Below, one piece after another: positions 1-9,512 of a DNA stretch of 64,000 bases (its first letter is position 1; the number at the start of each line of letters is the position of its first letter). The notes under the pieces were generated by a model that was not told the origin of the DNA, ran no database searches, and was given only the letters and a program-made list of their open reading frames with translations. Source of the DNA: Adlercreutzia mucosicola DSM 19490 (GTDB lineage Bacteria > Actinomycetota > Coriobacteriia > Coriobacteriales > Eggerthellaceae); NCBI RefSeq assembly GCF_000422625.1, contig NZ_AUGK01000005.1:186001-250000 (forward strand), in the 5' to 3' direction. Both the position numbers and the translations under genes were made by a program.

Positions 1-624
1 ATCCAGACAGCCCACGCGCTCCACCTCGCGCACCACATCCACGTTGAACGGCAGATCGTCCCAGAACGTCCCCGGGAACTCGATGCCCCGCTCTTGCAGA
101 TAGGCCCGCTGGTACAGCTTGTTCCACGGCGCGTACAGAAGCTGACGGTCGAACAGGTCGTGGGCGTTCTCGCGAAACTCCCGCTGCGTGGCGTACACCC
201 GCTGGGGCGCCGTGCGCACCTCGCGGAAGAACTTGTCCTCGCCGTAATAGGTGTCGATGAAAAAGCCCGTGACCAGCAGCTGCAGCCCGTGCTCCTCGGC
301 CATGGCGTACATGTCGGCCAGCATGGCAGGCTCGCACCAGTCGTCGGCGTCCATGAAGTACAGGTAATCGCCCCGAGCGATCTTCATGGCGTTGTTGCGC
401 GCTCCGGCCGCCCCTTCGTTCTCCTGGTGAATCACCCGCACCCGCTCGTCGGCCGCCGCCAGCTTGTCGCACAGCTCGCCCGTGCGGTCAGGCCCGCCGT
501 CGTCCACGAGGATCACCTCGAAATCGGCGAAGGTCTGGTCGAACAGCGACTGCACGCTGCGCTCGACCCACGCCTCCACCTTATAGGCGGGAATGATGAT
601 GCTGATGGCCGGTTGCTTCCCCAT
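1..624 (-). CDS. Family 2 glycosyltransferase, C-terminal part missing
   Basis: This is an inverting GT-A glycosyltransferase, probably adding sugars to a cell-surface polymer at the cytoplasmic membrane face. The 208 readable residues begin MGKQPAISIIIPAYKVE, the typical GT2 N-terminal strand. They continue through ILVDDGGPDRT (nucleotide-sugar binding), the GARNNAM segment and YFMDADDW, the DxD-type metal and UDP-sugar motif, at about residue 85-93. The ATG at 624 fits the family start. The frame is open to position 1, so the C-terminus lies outside the window. It lies just downstream of a WecA/TagO-like gene on the same strand, which fits a role in polymer assembly. Donor and acceptor cannot be read from sequence. 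Confidence 0.9.
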   Translation of the reverse strand, partial: MGKQPAISIIIPAYKVEAWVERSVQSLFDQTFADFEVILVDDGGPDRTGELCDKLAAADERVRVIHQENEGAAGARNNAMKIARGDYLYFMDADDWCEPAMLADMYAMAEEHGLQLLVTGFFIDTYYGEDKFFREVRTAPQRVYATQREFRENAHDLFDRQLLYAPWNKLYQRAYLQERGIEFPGTFWDDLPFNVDVVREVERVGCLD

Positions 625-720
625 GGGCTCTCTTGCTCTCGAAAACGATACTGCCATCAGTATAGAACACTTTGGGACGGCCCGCGGCCAGCCTTCCGCC
701 GCGCCGCCTCCTCACCATTC

Positions 721-1866
721 CTAGCGGCCGTGCTTGCCGTACCAGCGCGGCTTGTCCTCCTGGCGCAGATGGCGGCCGTGGTAATGGTGGCGCAGCACCT
801 TGTCGAACAGGCCCAGCTTCCACAGAATAAGGAAGGACACGGCCATGAGCAGAGCCGCCACCGCGAACACCAGGACACCGTGGCTGTTGGACATCACCCA
901 GGCGCCCAGGCCCAGCACCGCGGTCCACAGATAGACGATGATCACCGACCGCTTCACCCCGTAGCCCTTGCTAAGCAGAATATGGTGCAAGTGCTTGCGA
1001 TCCGCCTGTTGGATCGGCTGATGGTGGTACACGCGACGCACGATGGCGGCGGCCGTATCGGCAATGGGAATGGCAGCGATCACCAGCGGCACCGCCAGCA
1101 CGATCACCGTCGGCGAGCGCATAACGCCCATGAGCGAGATAACGCCCAGCATGGCGCCGAGCATGAGCGAGCCCGAATCGCCCATGAAGATGCTCGCCGG
1201 GGTGAAGTTGAACCGCAGAAAGGCCAGCGTCGCGCCCAAAAGGATCACCGACAGCATGGCCGTCTCCCCCAGGTCGCGCCCGAAGGCGATCAAGAACAAG
1301 AAGAACGCCGCGATCGCCGCGATGCCCGCCGCCAAGCCGTCCAAGCCGTCGATCAAGTTCATCACGTTCATGAAGCACACCAAGTACAGCACCGTAAGCG
1401 GATAGGCGAACCAGCCGAACTCGATGAAGCCGTCCCCCAGCGGGTTGGCGATACTGGACAGCAGCAGGCCCGAAGCGGCGATCACCGACGAGCCCACGAT
1501 CTGGCCCGCGAGCTTCGTCCGAGGCGTCAGCGAGCGCACGTCGTCCACCGCCCCCACCGCCACGATAATGAACAGTCCCGCCAAGACACCGCCATGGTGA
1601 ATGCCGCGGTCGTTGCCGTGAATGTAGAACCCGGCCCACCCGAGGCAGTACTCTCCGATCACTTCCACCAGGATGGTCACGAAGATGCCCATGGCCATGG
1701 CAAGACCGCCCATGCGGGGCACGGGTCGCTTGTTCACGCGGCGCTGATCAGGATAGTCAACCGCATCCAAACGCAGTGCGAGCCTTCTTGCCAGGGGAAC
1801 GCAGAGATACGTTACAACGAAGGCAATCAGGCCCAGCACCGCAAAATGTCGCAAAGATACAATCAC
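721..1866 (-). CDS. WecA/TagO-type undecaprenyl-phosphate sugar-1-phosphate transferase (glycosyltransferase family 4)
   Basis: This is an integral membrane enzyme of the MraY/WecA superfamily. It transfers a sugar 1-phosphate, usually GlcNAc-1-P, from a UDP-sugar to a polyprenyl phosphate and so starts synthesis of a cell-wall polymer. The 381 residues hold about ten hydrophobic segments, DGLDGLAAG (the Asp-rich catalytic loop), FMGDSGS (Mg/nucleotide loop) and HLHHILLSKG, the HxHH-type loop that separates WecA/TagO members from MraY. The start is GTG at 1866. No Shine-Dalgarno precedes it, but a TATACT -10 element lies 7 nt upstream, suggesting a leaderless mRNA. The charged C-terminal tail (HHYHGRHLRQEDK) is probably cytoplasmic. 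The polymer made (teichoic acid, arabinogalactan-like or capsule) is unknown. Confidence 0.93.
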   Translation of the reverse strand: MIVSLRHFAVLGLIAFVVTYLCVPLARRLALRLDAVDYPDQRRVNKRPVPRMGGLAMAMGIFVTILVEVIGEYCLGWAGFYIHGNDRGIHHGGVLAGLFIIVAVGAVDDVRSLTPRTKLAGQIVGSSVIAASGLLLSSIANPLGDGFIEFGWFAYPLTVLYLVCFMNVMNLIDGLDGLAAGIAAIAAFFLFLIAFGRDLGETAMLSVILLGATLAFLRFNFTPASIFMGDSGSLMLGAMLGVISLMGVMRSPTVIVLAVPLVIAAIPIADTAAAIVRRVYHHQPIQQADRKHLHHILLSKGYGVKRSVIIVYLWTAVLGLGAWVMSNSHGVLVFAVAALLMAVSFLILWKLGLFDKVLRHHYHGRHLRQEDKPRWYGKHGR

Positions 1867-1873
1867 ACAAGCT

Positions 1874-1879
1874 AGTATA
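1874..1879 (-). promoter_or_regulatory. -10 element of the WecA/TagO-like gene (leaderless arrangement)
   Basis: On the minus strand TATACT ends 7 nt before the GTG start at 1866, so transcription would begin at or next to the start codon. No Shine-Dalgarno is present. No convincing -35 hexamer is seen 16-19 nt upstream. Confidence 0.5.
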
Positions 1880-1902
1880 AACGAGAATGCACGCCCGCGG
1901 CC

Positions 1903-4377
1903 CTAGAACTCGAGGCCCTGGAGCCATTCGGTGAGTTCTTCGAGGGCTTCGTCGCTCACGCCCAGGCGCTGCTCGCGTTCCTGGAGGTACTTCTCGCGCT
2001 CCACGAACATGGACAGCTGCTCGTCGCTGTACTCGGACAGGTCGATGTCGCGGCTCTGCACGATGCGCTTGGCGAAGTCGGGCAGCTTATCGTTCATGGC
2101 GGTGATCTTCACCACATCGCCGGTGTGCGGCGCCTCCACGTAGTAGCCGTCGCCCAGGTACATCGCCACGTGGTGCACATCACCGCCGTCGTCGAAGAAC
2201 AGCAGGTCGCCGGGAAGCAGCTCCTCGAAGGGCACCTCCTCGCCCACCTCGCACTGGTAGTAGGTGGTGCGGGGCAGCTCGATGTTGAACACCTCGCGGT
2301 AGCAGTACTGCACCAGACCCGAGCAGTCGAAGCCGGCCGGCGTGGTGCCCCCCCACAGGTAGGGCACGCCCAAGAAGGAGTTCGCCAACGCCGTGAGGTC
2401 GTTCAGAGTGCGGGCCTCGCGCACGGGCAGGGGGGCGCCTGCGGCAATCAGCTTATCGAAGTCGGCGAAGCGCTCGGCATCGATGGCGTTCTGGTGCTGC
2501 TGCATCGCCGTATCGGCCGCGGGCGTGGCGGGCTTCTCCAGGTACACCGGCACGTGGTACAGATCCTCCGCGCGGGCCATCTGCTCTTCCCAGCGGGCCA
2601 GGGCCTGCTGGTACTCCTGGGTAGAGGCCACATAGTCCCGGTACTCGGCCACGAGCGCGTCGTACTCGGTCTTGTCGGCCACCGGATCGAGGTACAGATC
2701 CAAACCCGTCACCTCGTCCTTCACCGGCATCACGAAAGTCTCGGTCAGCTCGTAGGTGAGCGGCACGTCGAAGCGGGTCAGGTCGTAGGTCTCGATGAGA
2801 TCCTGCAGCTTCTCGGAATAGAAGATGTCGGTGGCATAGCGCCCCACCAGAAAATCGCAGGCGTCCACGAACGAGTCGGTGTTCGACTTGCGCGCACCGG
2901 CGTAGAAGTCGCCCATGGAGTTGCTCAAGAGGTCGGCGTAGTCCGACAGCGAGTCCTCCACGGTCTCGTACTGGCGGAAGTCGGCCATAATGGTGTAGGT
3001 GGCGCCAGAGCCGTCGTCCTCGCGGGTGGGCAGCTGCACGGAGTTGCCCTTGTAGGTGCCCTTGATGCCGAACAGGTTGTTGTTCGGCGCCTGGGCCAGG
3101 GTGGAGTTGCCCGAGGCGGACTCCAGAATAGCCTGGGCGATCATCACCGAGGCGTACAGGTCGCTGTCGGCGGCGATATGGCGCGCCGGTTCGCCCACGA
3201 GCGAGATGAACTTCTCGGTGGTAAGATCCTCGCTGTAGTGACGGGCCACGTAGGACGAGTTATCCATATGGGTGAACGAGATGGAGGGCACCGTGACGGC
3301 CACCTGCTTCAGCGGCGTCTGGGCCTGGCCCTTGTTCACGGCCGCCGTATGACTGGAATCGGTCACCCCGCCGGCCCCGTCGAGGCCGGGCTTCTGGATG
3401 CCCTCGTCCACGGGATTGTCGGGCGCGGGGTTGTCGGGCTTCGGCGCGGGATCAGCCGGATCGGCGTCGCCCGGATCGGGATCCACCACCGGGGGCGTGG
3501 GCTCCTCGGCGGGGGCCTTGGCCACGGTGATCGTCACGTTGCGGGCCGGATCGCTCAGATCGATGGGCTGGCCGGGCGCCGGGTCGGTGCTCATCACCGC
3601 ACCGGGGGCCGCCGTCTCGCTCTCCACCTCCACGATAAGGATGCGGTCGGCGGGAACGCCCTGGGCAACCAAGAGCTCCTTCAGCTTATCCCCCGTCAGA
3701 TCGAGGTTCGTCCACGGCAACATAGTGCCGTAATCGACCACCTCGCCCGTATCCCCCTCGTCGGGATCCACCGTGCCGTCGCCCTCGCCCGGCGCACCCG
3801 GAACCTCGGGTTCGGCGGGGGGCAGCGTCTCGTCGGTACCGGCGTCGGGAACGTCAGTCCCCTCCCCTTCGGCGCCGTCGGTGGGCGGCACGTCCGCGCC
3901 CTCGTTCGACGGGCCCCCGTCGGTGCCGGCGCCCTCAGAAGGCGCCTCGGGCGTCGCAGAGCCGTCAGTGCCGTCGGGCATCTCGGCAACGGGAGGCTCG
4001 GCCTCGGGCGCCGCATCTTCGGCCGGCGCCTCGGTCTCGACCGGCGCGGGAGCAGTCTCGGGCTCGGGAGCCGTCTCGGCCGCCGCCGGACCGCGCTCGA
4101 TCAGCGCCTTCATCTCAACGTACTGGGCCTCGTCGGTGAAGACGCCGTTAGCCTTCATCAGCTCCAGATCGGCCAAGGTGAAGCGCTCGCCGCCGTTGAT
4201 GCGGTTGACGAGTTCCTCGTAGCTCTTCGGCAGCGGAGCGCCGCCCTCGGTGCGGATGTTGTTGCCCTCGCCGTCGTCAGCGTAGCCAGTTTGATATGTC
4301 GCGGCAACGCCGCCCACCGGGGCAACGACCAAGGCAGCAGCCGTCAAAAGCGACACTGCGTTCTTTGATGAGGTCAT
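1903..4377 (-). CDS. Secreted NlpC/P60 peptidoglycan hydrolase with PASTA-like and glucosaminidase domains
   Basis: This 824-residue exported cell-wall enzyme probably cuts both glycan and peptide bonds. Residues 1-27 form a signal peptide (hydrophobic LLTAAALVVAPVGGVAA). A long Pro/Glu/Asp/Gly-rich spacer covers about 90-215. A PASTA-like unit follows (about 216-290; LLVAQGVPADRI, STDPAPGQPI, VTITVA), then another acidic spacer. A glucosaminidase-type domain lies at about 370-545 (MIAQAILESASGNS, NNNLFGIKG), followed by a helical linker. The NlpC/P60 domain is at about 665-780, with catalytic Cys near 685 in GFDCSGLVQ and His in DVHHVAMYLG. The ATG at 4377 has GGAGA 7 nt upstream. PASTA units bind muropeptides and are usually found on PBPs and Ser/Thr kinases, so their presence here is uncommon. 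The cleavage specificity is inferred from family only. Confidence 0.92.
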   Translation of the reverse strand: MTSSKNAVSLLTAAALVVAPVGGVAATYQTGYADDGEGNNIRTEGGAPLPKSYEELVNRINGGERFTLADLELMKANGVFTDEAQYVEMKALIERGPAAAETAPEPETAPAPVETEAPAEDAAPEAEPPVAEMPDGTDGSATPEAPSEGAGTDGGPSNEGADVPPTDGAEGEGTDVPDAGTDETLPPAEPEVPGAPGEGDGTVDPDEGDTGEVVDYGTMLPWTNLDLTGDKLKELLVAQGVPADRILIVEVESETAAPGAVMSTDPAPGQPIDLSDPARNVTITVAKAPAEEPTPPVVDPDPGDADPADPAPKPDNPAPDNPVDEGIQKPGLDGAGGVTDSSHTAAVNKGQAQTPLKQVAVTVPSISFTHMDNSSYVARHYSEDLTTEKFISLVGEPARHIAADSDLYASVMIAQAILESASGNSTLAQAPNNNLFGIKGTYKGNSVQLPTREDDGSGATYTIMADFRQYETVEDSLSDYADLLSNSMGDFYAGARKSNTDSFVDACDFLVGRYATDIFYSEKLQDLIETYDLTRFDVPLTYELTETFVMPVKDEVTGLDLYLDPVADKTEYDALVAEYRDYVASTQEYQQALARWEEQMARAEDLYHVPVYLEKPATPAADTAMQQHQNAIDAERFADFDKLIAAGAPLPVREARTLNDLTALANSFLGVPYLWGGTTPAGFDCSGLVQYCYREVFNIELPRTTYYQCEVGEEVPFEELLPGDLLFFDDGGDVHHVAMYLGDGYYVEAPHTGDVVKITAMNDKLPDFAKRIVQSRDIDLSEYSDEQLSMFVEREKYLQEREQRLGVSDEALEELTEWLQGLEF

Positions 4378-4438
4378 CGCGTCTCCTTCGGTCTCTCAGG
4401 TCTCCCAAGGCGCACCTACTGCGAGGTACACCGAACCA

Positions 4439-4468
4439 AGACAATTTTGTCTGGAAGCCTGCATTATA
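4439..4468 (-). promoter_or_regulatory. Promoter -10 and palindromic site before the large NlpC/P60 gene
   Basis: A perfect TATAAT lies at 4463-4468 on the minus strand, giving a leader of about 80 nt. Just downstream, around the expected transcription start, AGACAA and TTGTCT form a short palindrome (4439-4452) that could be an operator. No good -35 is visible. The regulator is unknown. Confidence 0.5.
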
Positions 4469-4779
4469 CCCCCACTGACCGACAAGTCTAGAACAAGAAG
4501 CGCCCTTAAAGCGCAGTTCACGCGGGGAAAGAGCGCGCAACCACTCGCCACATACAAGGTAAACCAGTTACTGAACTGGCATTTTCCCGCAATTTGAAGC
4601 CTCGCTGCCCCGAAAATGGCGAATTTGTAAAAAGTGAAAATCTCTCGGCAGCGCGCCGTTTTCGCTGATAAACGGGGTCATTGATTGGGAAAACGTCCCT
4701 TGAAGCCTGATTCAAGGCGGCCCGTGAAAGCCAAGGGGCCGGCAGCCGCCGAGACGCCATGGAAGCCGGCGGCGCGCCC
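4469..4779. other. Intergenic region between the two NlpC/P60 genes
   Basis: This stretch of about 310 bp is less GC-rich than the flanking genes and has no supported coding frame. A 7-bp hairpin (CCTTGAA/TTCAAGG, 4698-4717) followed on the minus strand by a short T-rich run may end the upstream transcript. A 6-bp hairpin (CCAGTT/AACTGG) lies at 4564-4579. Cyclic-di-AMP riboswitches often precede NlpC/P60 genes in actinobacteria, but I could not fold one here, and the predicted leader downstream of the TATAAT is too short for one. Confidence 0.4.
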
Positions 4780-5361
4780 CTAGGCGATCAGGCGCTTGGC
4801 GAAGTCGGGCACGAAGTACTCCATGGTCTGGCGCACGATCTGCCCCCGTCCCGTGGAGGCGTGGATGTACTCCCCGTCGCCCGCGTAGATGGCCACATGG
4901 TAGACCCCCGAGCCCGAGCCCCAGAACAGCAGGTCGCCGGGCATGAGCCCGTCCATGGGCACGCTCTCGCCCATCGCGCTCTGCTCGGCGGCCGTGCGGG
5001 GCAACTCGATACCTAAGGCCTGCTCGTACACCCAGCGGGTAAATCCCGAGCAGTCGAAGCCCGACGGCGTGGTGCCGCCGTACACGTAGGGCACGCCGCG
5101 CAAATCCATGGCCGTGCCAATCACCGCCTCCCGACGGCCGGCCCGCTCGCGCTCGGCGGCGCGCTCGTTGGCCGCATCGGCCAGCGAGCCCACGTAGTCT
5201 TTGATCTCGTCGGCAAAGGTGCCGATCTGAGAGAAGGGGCTTTCCGCGGGCGTCTCATCGGCACGGGCCTCGCAAGGAGCCGAAACCACGACGGCGGCGG
5301 AAAGGGCGCAGGCGAGCGTCAAGGCGCGGACCTGCTTGAAAACGTCTCTGTAAATAACCAT
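4780..5361 (-). CDS. Small secreted NlpC/P60 endopeptidase
   Basis: This 193-residue exported cysteine peptidase is predicted to cleave stem-peptide bonds in peptidoglycan. A signal peptide covers about 1-35 (KQVRALTLACALSAAVVVSAP). A short helical linker follows, then the NlpC/P60 domain from about residue 80, with catalytic Cys in GFDCSGFTRW and His in GVYHVAIYAGDG, plus the family segments GVPYVYGG and LMPGDLLFW. I place the start at ATG 5361 rather than the in-frame TTG at 5409, because the signal peptide follows the ATG and a -10 element lies only 7 nt before it. It has no spacer or extra domains, unlike the larger NlpC/P60 gene downstream. The two C-terminal domains share the same core motifs. 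Confidence 0.9.
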   Translation of the reverse strand: MVIYRDVFKQVRALTLACALSAAVVVSAPCEARADETPAESPFSQIGTFADEIKDYVGSLADAANERAAERERAGRREAVIGTAMDLRGVPYVYGGTTPSGFDCSGFTRWVYEQALGIELPRTAAEQSAMGESVPMDGLMPGDLLFWGSGSGVYHVAIYAGDGEYIHASTGRGQIVRQTMEYFVPDFAKRLIA

Positions 5362-5368
5362 GGCGGCG

Positions 5369-5397
5369 AGTCTAAAAGACGCCCGCGGCCATTCCAA
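5369..5397 (-). promoter_or_regulatory. Promoter for a leaderless mRNA of the small NlpC/P60 gene
   Basis: On the minus strand TTGGAA (5392-5397), a 17-nt spacer and TAGACT (5369-5374) form a good sigma-70-type promoter. The -10 ends 7 nt before ATG 5361, which puts the transcription start on the start codon. The absence of any Shine-Dalgarno sequence agrees. Confidence 0.6.
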
Positions 5398-5515
5398 GGC
5401 CCTCCACAAGGGGCGCGCGAGATGCCGACAAGCCGCCCACGTTCACTTCGCAGCTTCGCCACCTCAGATTCGCAAGCCGTTCATGACGCCTCCGCAACAT
5501 CTTCACGACCAACAG

Positions 5516-5540
5516 GAAACGCCCTGGTCAAGGGCGTTTC
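5516..5540. terminator. Hairpin downstream of ligA
   Basis: A 9-bp stem GAAACGCCC/GGGCGTTTC encloses a 7-nt loop. It lies about 55 nt past the ligA stop and may act as its terminator, although the following T-run on the minus strand is weak. Confidence 0.45.
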
Positions 5541-5594
5541 TCTGACTGATATGGTCAACGATCGCGCCTCACCCGGGGTGCGCGGCCCGCACCC

Positions 5595-7724
<2,130 letters not shown>

Positions 7725-7726
7725 TC

Positions 7727-7755
7727 AAAAAGGGGCCCGGACGAATCCGGGCCCC
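7727..7755 (-). terminator. Intrinsic terminator after the HdeD-like gene, directly before ligA
   Basis: A 10-bp GC stem (GGGGCCCGGA/TCCGGGCCCC, tetraloop CGAA) is followed on the minus strand by five T. It lies 59 nt past the HdeD-like stop and ends only about 18 nt before the ligA start. Confidence 0.8.
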
Positions 7756-7814
7756 GAACATTCGCATTGCCTATAGTACCACGCGACAGGCGGCCGCGCG
7801 GGCCGGCGCCGCGC

Positions 7815-8354
7815 CTAGTGGTTGTGGACGATGCGCACGGTGGCACGGGGCATGGTGACGCCCCACACGGCCATCTGCACGCCGCGCACCATGAGGAAGA
7901 ACCCGAGGAACAGCGCGAAGGTGCCCGGCGCCACGATAAAGGCGAAGCCGCACAGAAGCGACGCGATGCCGGTGAACAGCACCCAGCCCCAACCGGGCAG
8001 GTCGCGGTCGAGGCGAATGGCCGCCACGATCTCGAAGATGCCGTAGGCCATCACGAAGACGCCGAGCACCCACGGGATCACCACCGACGACACCAGCGGA
8101 TGCACGATGAACAGCACACCCAAGATAACGTCGCACACCGCATAGGCTAAAGCCCAGCCGGTCACGCCCTCGGCCTTGCGGTACTTGAAGTAGGCGTAAC
8201 CGTCTACGATGCCCGCGGCCAAAAGCATGCAGCCGGCGACGGCCGCCACGGCGACCAGGGTCAGCCCCGGCACCATCAGCAACACGAATCCGATTAGCAC
8301 AAGGGCGATGCCCGCGGCGAACAGCCCCCAATTGCGTCCCGTCTTGATATCCAT
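7815..8354 (-). CDS. HdeD/DUF308-family membrane protein
   Basis: This 179-residue integral membrane protein has about six hydrophobic helices, for example LFAAGIALVLIGFVLLMVPG and LGFFLMVRGVQMAVWG. That pattern and length match the HdeD/DUF308 family, whose E. coli member is linked to acid resistance. Its biochemical role is unknown. ATG 8354 is chosen because AAGGAG lies 10 nt upstream, whereas the in-frame GTG at 8363 sits almost on that site. It is transcribed divergently from nnrD and followed by a strong terminator. The last residues (VRIVHNH) are histidine-containing and probably cytoplasmic. Confidence 0.8.
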   Translation of the reverse strand: MDIKTGRNWGLFAAGIALVLIGFVLLMVPGLTLVAVAAVAGCMLLAAGIVDGYAYFKYRKAEGVTGWALAYAVCDVILGVLFIVHPLVSSVVIPWVLGVFVMAYGIFEIVAAIRLDRDLPGWGWVLFTGIASLLCGFAFIVAPGTFALFLGFFLMVRGVQMAVWGVTMPRATVRIVHNH

Positions 8355-8591
8355 AGCTACCACGCTCCTTAACCCTGGCTGTATACTATGACGGCATACA
8401 TTCTAGAAGCGCGACGCGCACCCGCATCGCAGGTCGGCCGCCCGTTGCTAACCGGATTGCGCCCCGTAAGCGGGGCGTTGGGCGGAAAGCGAGGAAGGTG
8501 CCGGGGCGCCGTCTCGGCAAGCGATGCCGCCCCCCCCCGGAGGGGCCGCCCGCATCCGCCCCGCGCTTCGCCGCCGCCCGAAGGAGATCCT
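8355..8591. other. Divergent intergenic region before nnrD
   Basis: This region holds overlapping -10-like sequences on both strands near 8382-8388 (TATACT on plus, TAGTAT on minus). A 7-bp hairpin CGCCCCG/CGGGGCG lies at 8460-8477 and a run of nine C at 8530-8538. The nnrD frame stays open upstream to 8388, but the strong ribosome site AAGGAG just before 8592 marks the start, so I treat this as leader. Confidence 0.4.
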
Positions 8592-9512
8592 ATGACCGTA
8601 CCCGTCGCACCATCGCGCCCCAACGCCTCCCTGGCGGCCCTGCTGCCCTTCCCCGCCGCCGACACCAACAAGTACCGCCGCGGCCACCTCTCCCTCGTCG
8701 CGGGCTCGGCTGCCTACCCTGGCGCCGCCTGCCTGGCCGCCGACGGCGCCACCCGCGCCGGGGCCGGCTACACCGAGGTGTTCTGCGCGGGGAAGGCCCT
8801 GCTCACGGTGCGGGGCCACCGCCCCTCCCTCGTGGCGCGCGACTGGCGCGCCTGGCACCCGGGCCGCCCGTCGCGCGGGGGCGGAAGCGGCGAGCATCCC
8901 CGGGCCTGCGTCATCGGCTGCGGGTTCGATACCGCCGAGGGCGGCGCTACCGCCAGCCTGCTCATGGAGACTCTGCGTGCCTGGGAGGCCCCGCTGCTCG
9001 TGGATGGGGGCGCCTTGGGGCTGCTGGCCAGCCCCACGGGCCTGCGGCTGGCCGCCGAGCGGGCCGCGAAGGGTCGCCCGCTTGTGCTCACGCCCCACGG
9101 CGGCGAGGCCGCGCGCCTGGCCGCGGCGGCGTCGTTGGCCCCCGACAGGGACGCTCCCGCCCTGGCCGCGGCCCTGGCCCGGGCCTACGGCGCCACGGTG
9201 GCCCTCAAGGGCCCGCGCACCTATATCGCCGATACGCGGGGCAACGTCGAAGTGATGGATCGCGGCACGGCGGCCTTGGCGAAGGCCGGCACCGGCGATG
9301 TGCTCGCCGGCATCATCGGCGCGCTTTTGGCCCAGGGCCTTTCCCCCGTCGACGCCGCGGCCCTCGGCTGCGCCCTCCACGCCGAGGCCGGCCGGGCCGC
9401 CGAGGCGGCGCTCTCGGCCCTCTGCGTCACCGCCGACGACCTGGCCGACTTCCTTCCCGCCGCCGTGCGCGCCCTCGCGGCCCCCGCCGCGGCCGGCATT
9501 CAGGAGCAGTAA
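8592..9512 (+). CDS. nnrD: ADP/ATP-dependent NAD(P)H-hydrate dehydratase
   Basis: This enzyme repairs damaged hydrated NADH and NADPH by dehydrating them at the expense of a nucleotide. The 306 residues form a ribokinase-like YjeF C-terminal domain. Features seen are LVAGSAAYPGAACLAADGATRAGAG, whose first part is the usual G-rich opening, LTPHGGEAARL, and the catalytic-anion-hole region AKAGTGDVLAGIIG at about 232-245. The start ATG at 8592 has AAGGAG 6 nt upstream. The epimerase (YjeF N) domain that is fused in many bacteria is absent here. The 3' end overlaps the convergent sensor kinase gene by 13 bp. Confidence 0.9.
   Translation: MTVPVAPSRPNASLAALLPFPAADTNKYRRGHLSLVAGSAAYPGAACLAADGATRAGAGYTEVFCAGKALLTVRGHRPSLVARDWRAWHPGRPSRGGGSGEHPRACVIGCGFDTAEGGATASLLMETLRAWEAPLLVDGGALGLLASPTGLRLAAERAAKGRPLVLTPHGGEAARLAAAASLAPDRDAPALAAALARAYGATVALKGPRTYIADTRGNVEVMDRGTAALAKAGTGDVLAGIIGALLAQGLSPVDAAALGCALHAEAGRAAEAALSALCVTADDLADFLPAAVRALAAPAAAGIQEQ

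Noticed and set aside
94-1875. 593-residue open frame on the plus strand
   Set aside because: It is antisense to the GT2 and WecA/TagO genes, His/Arg/Gln-rich with no domain. It is a product of high GC.
4378-4779. Cyclic-di-AMP riboswitch before the large NlpC/P60 gene
   Set aside because: The TATAAT -10 leaves a leader of about 80 nt, shorter than that riboswitch, and no consensus was found.
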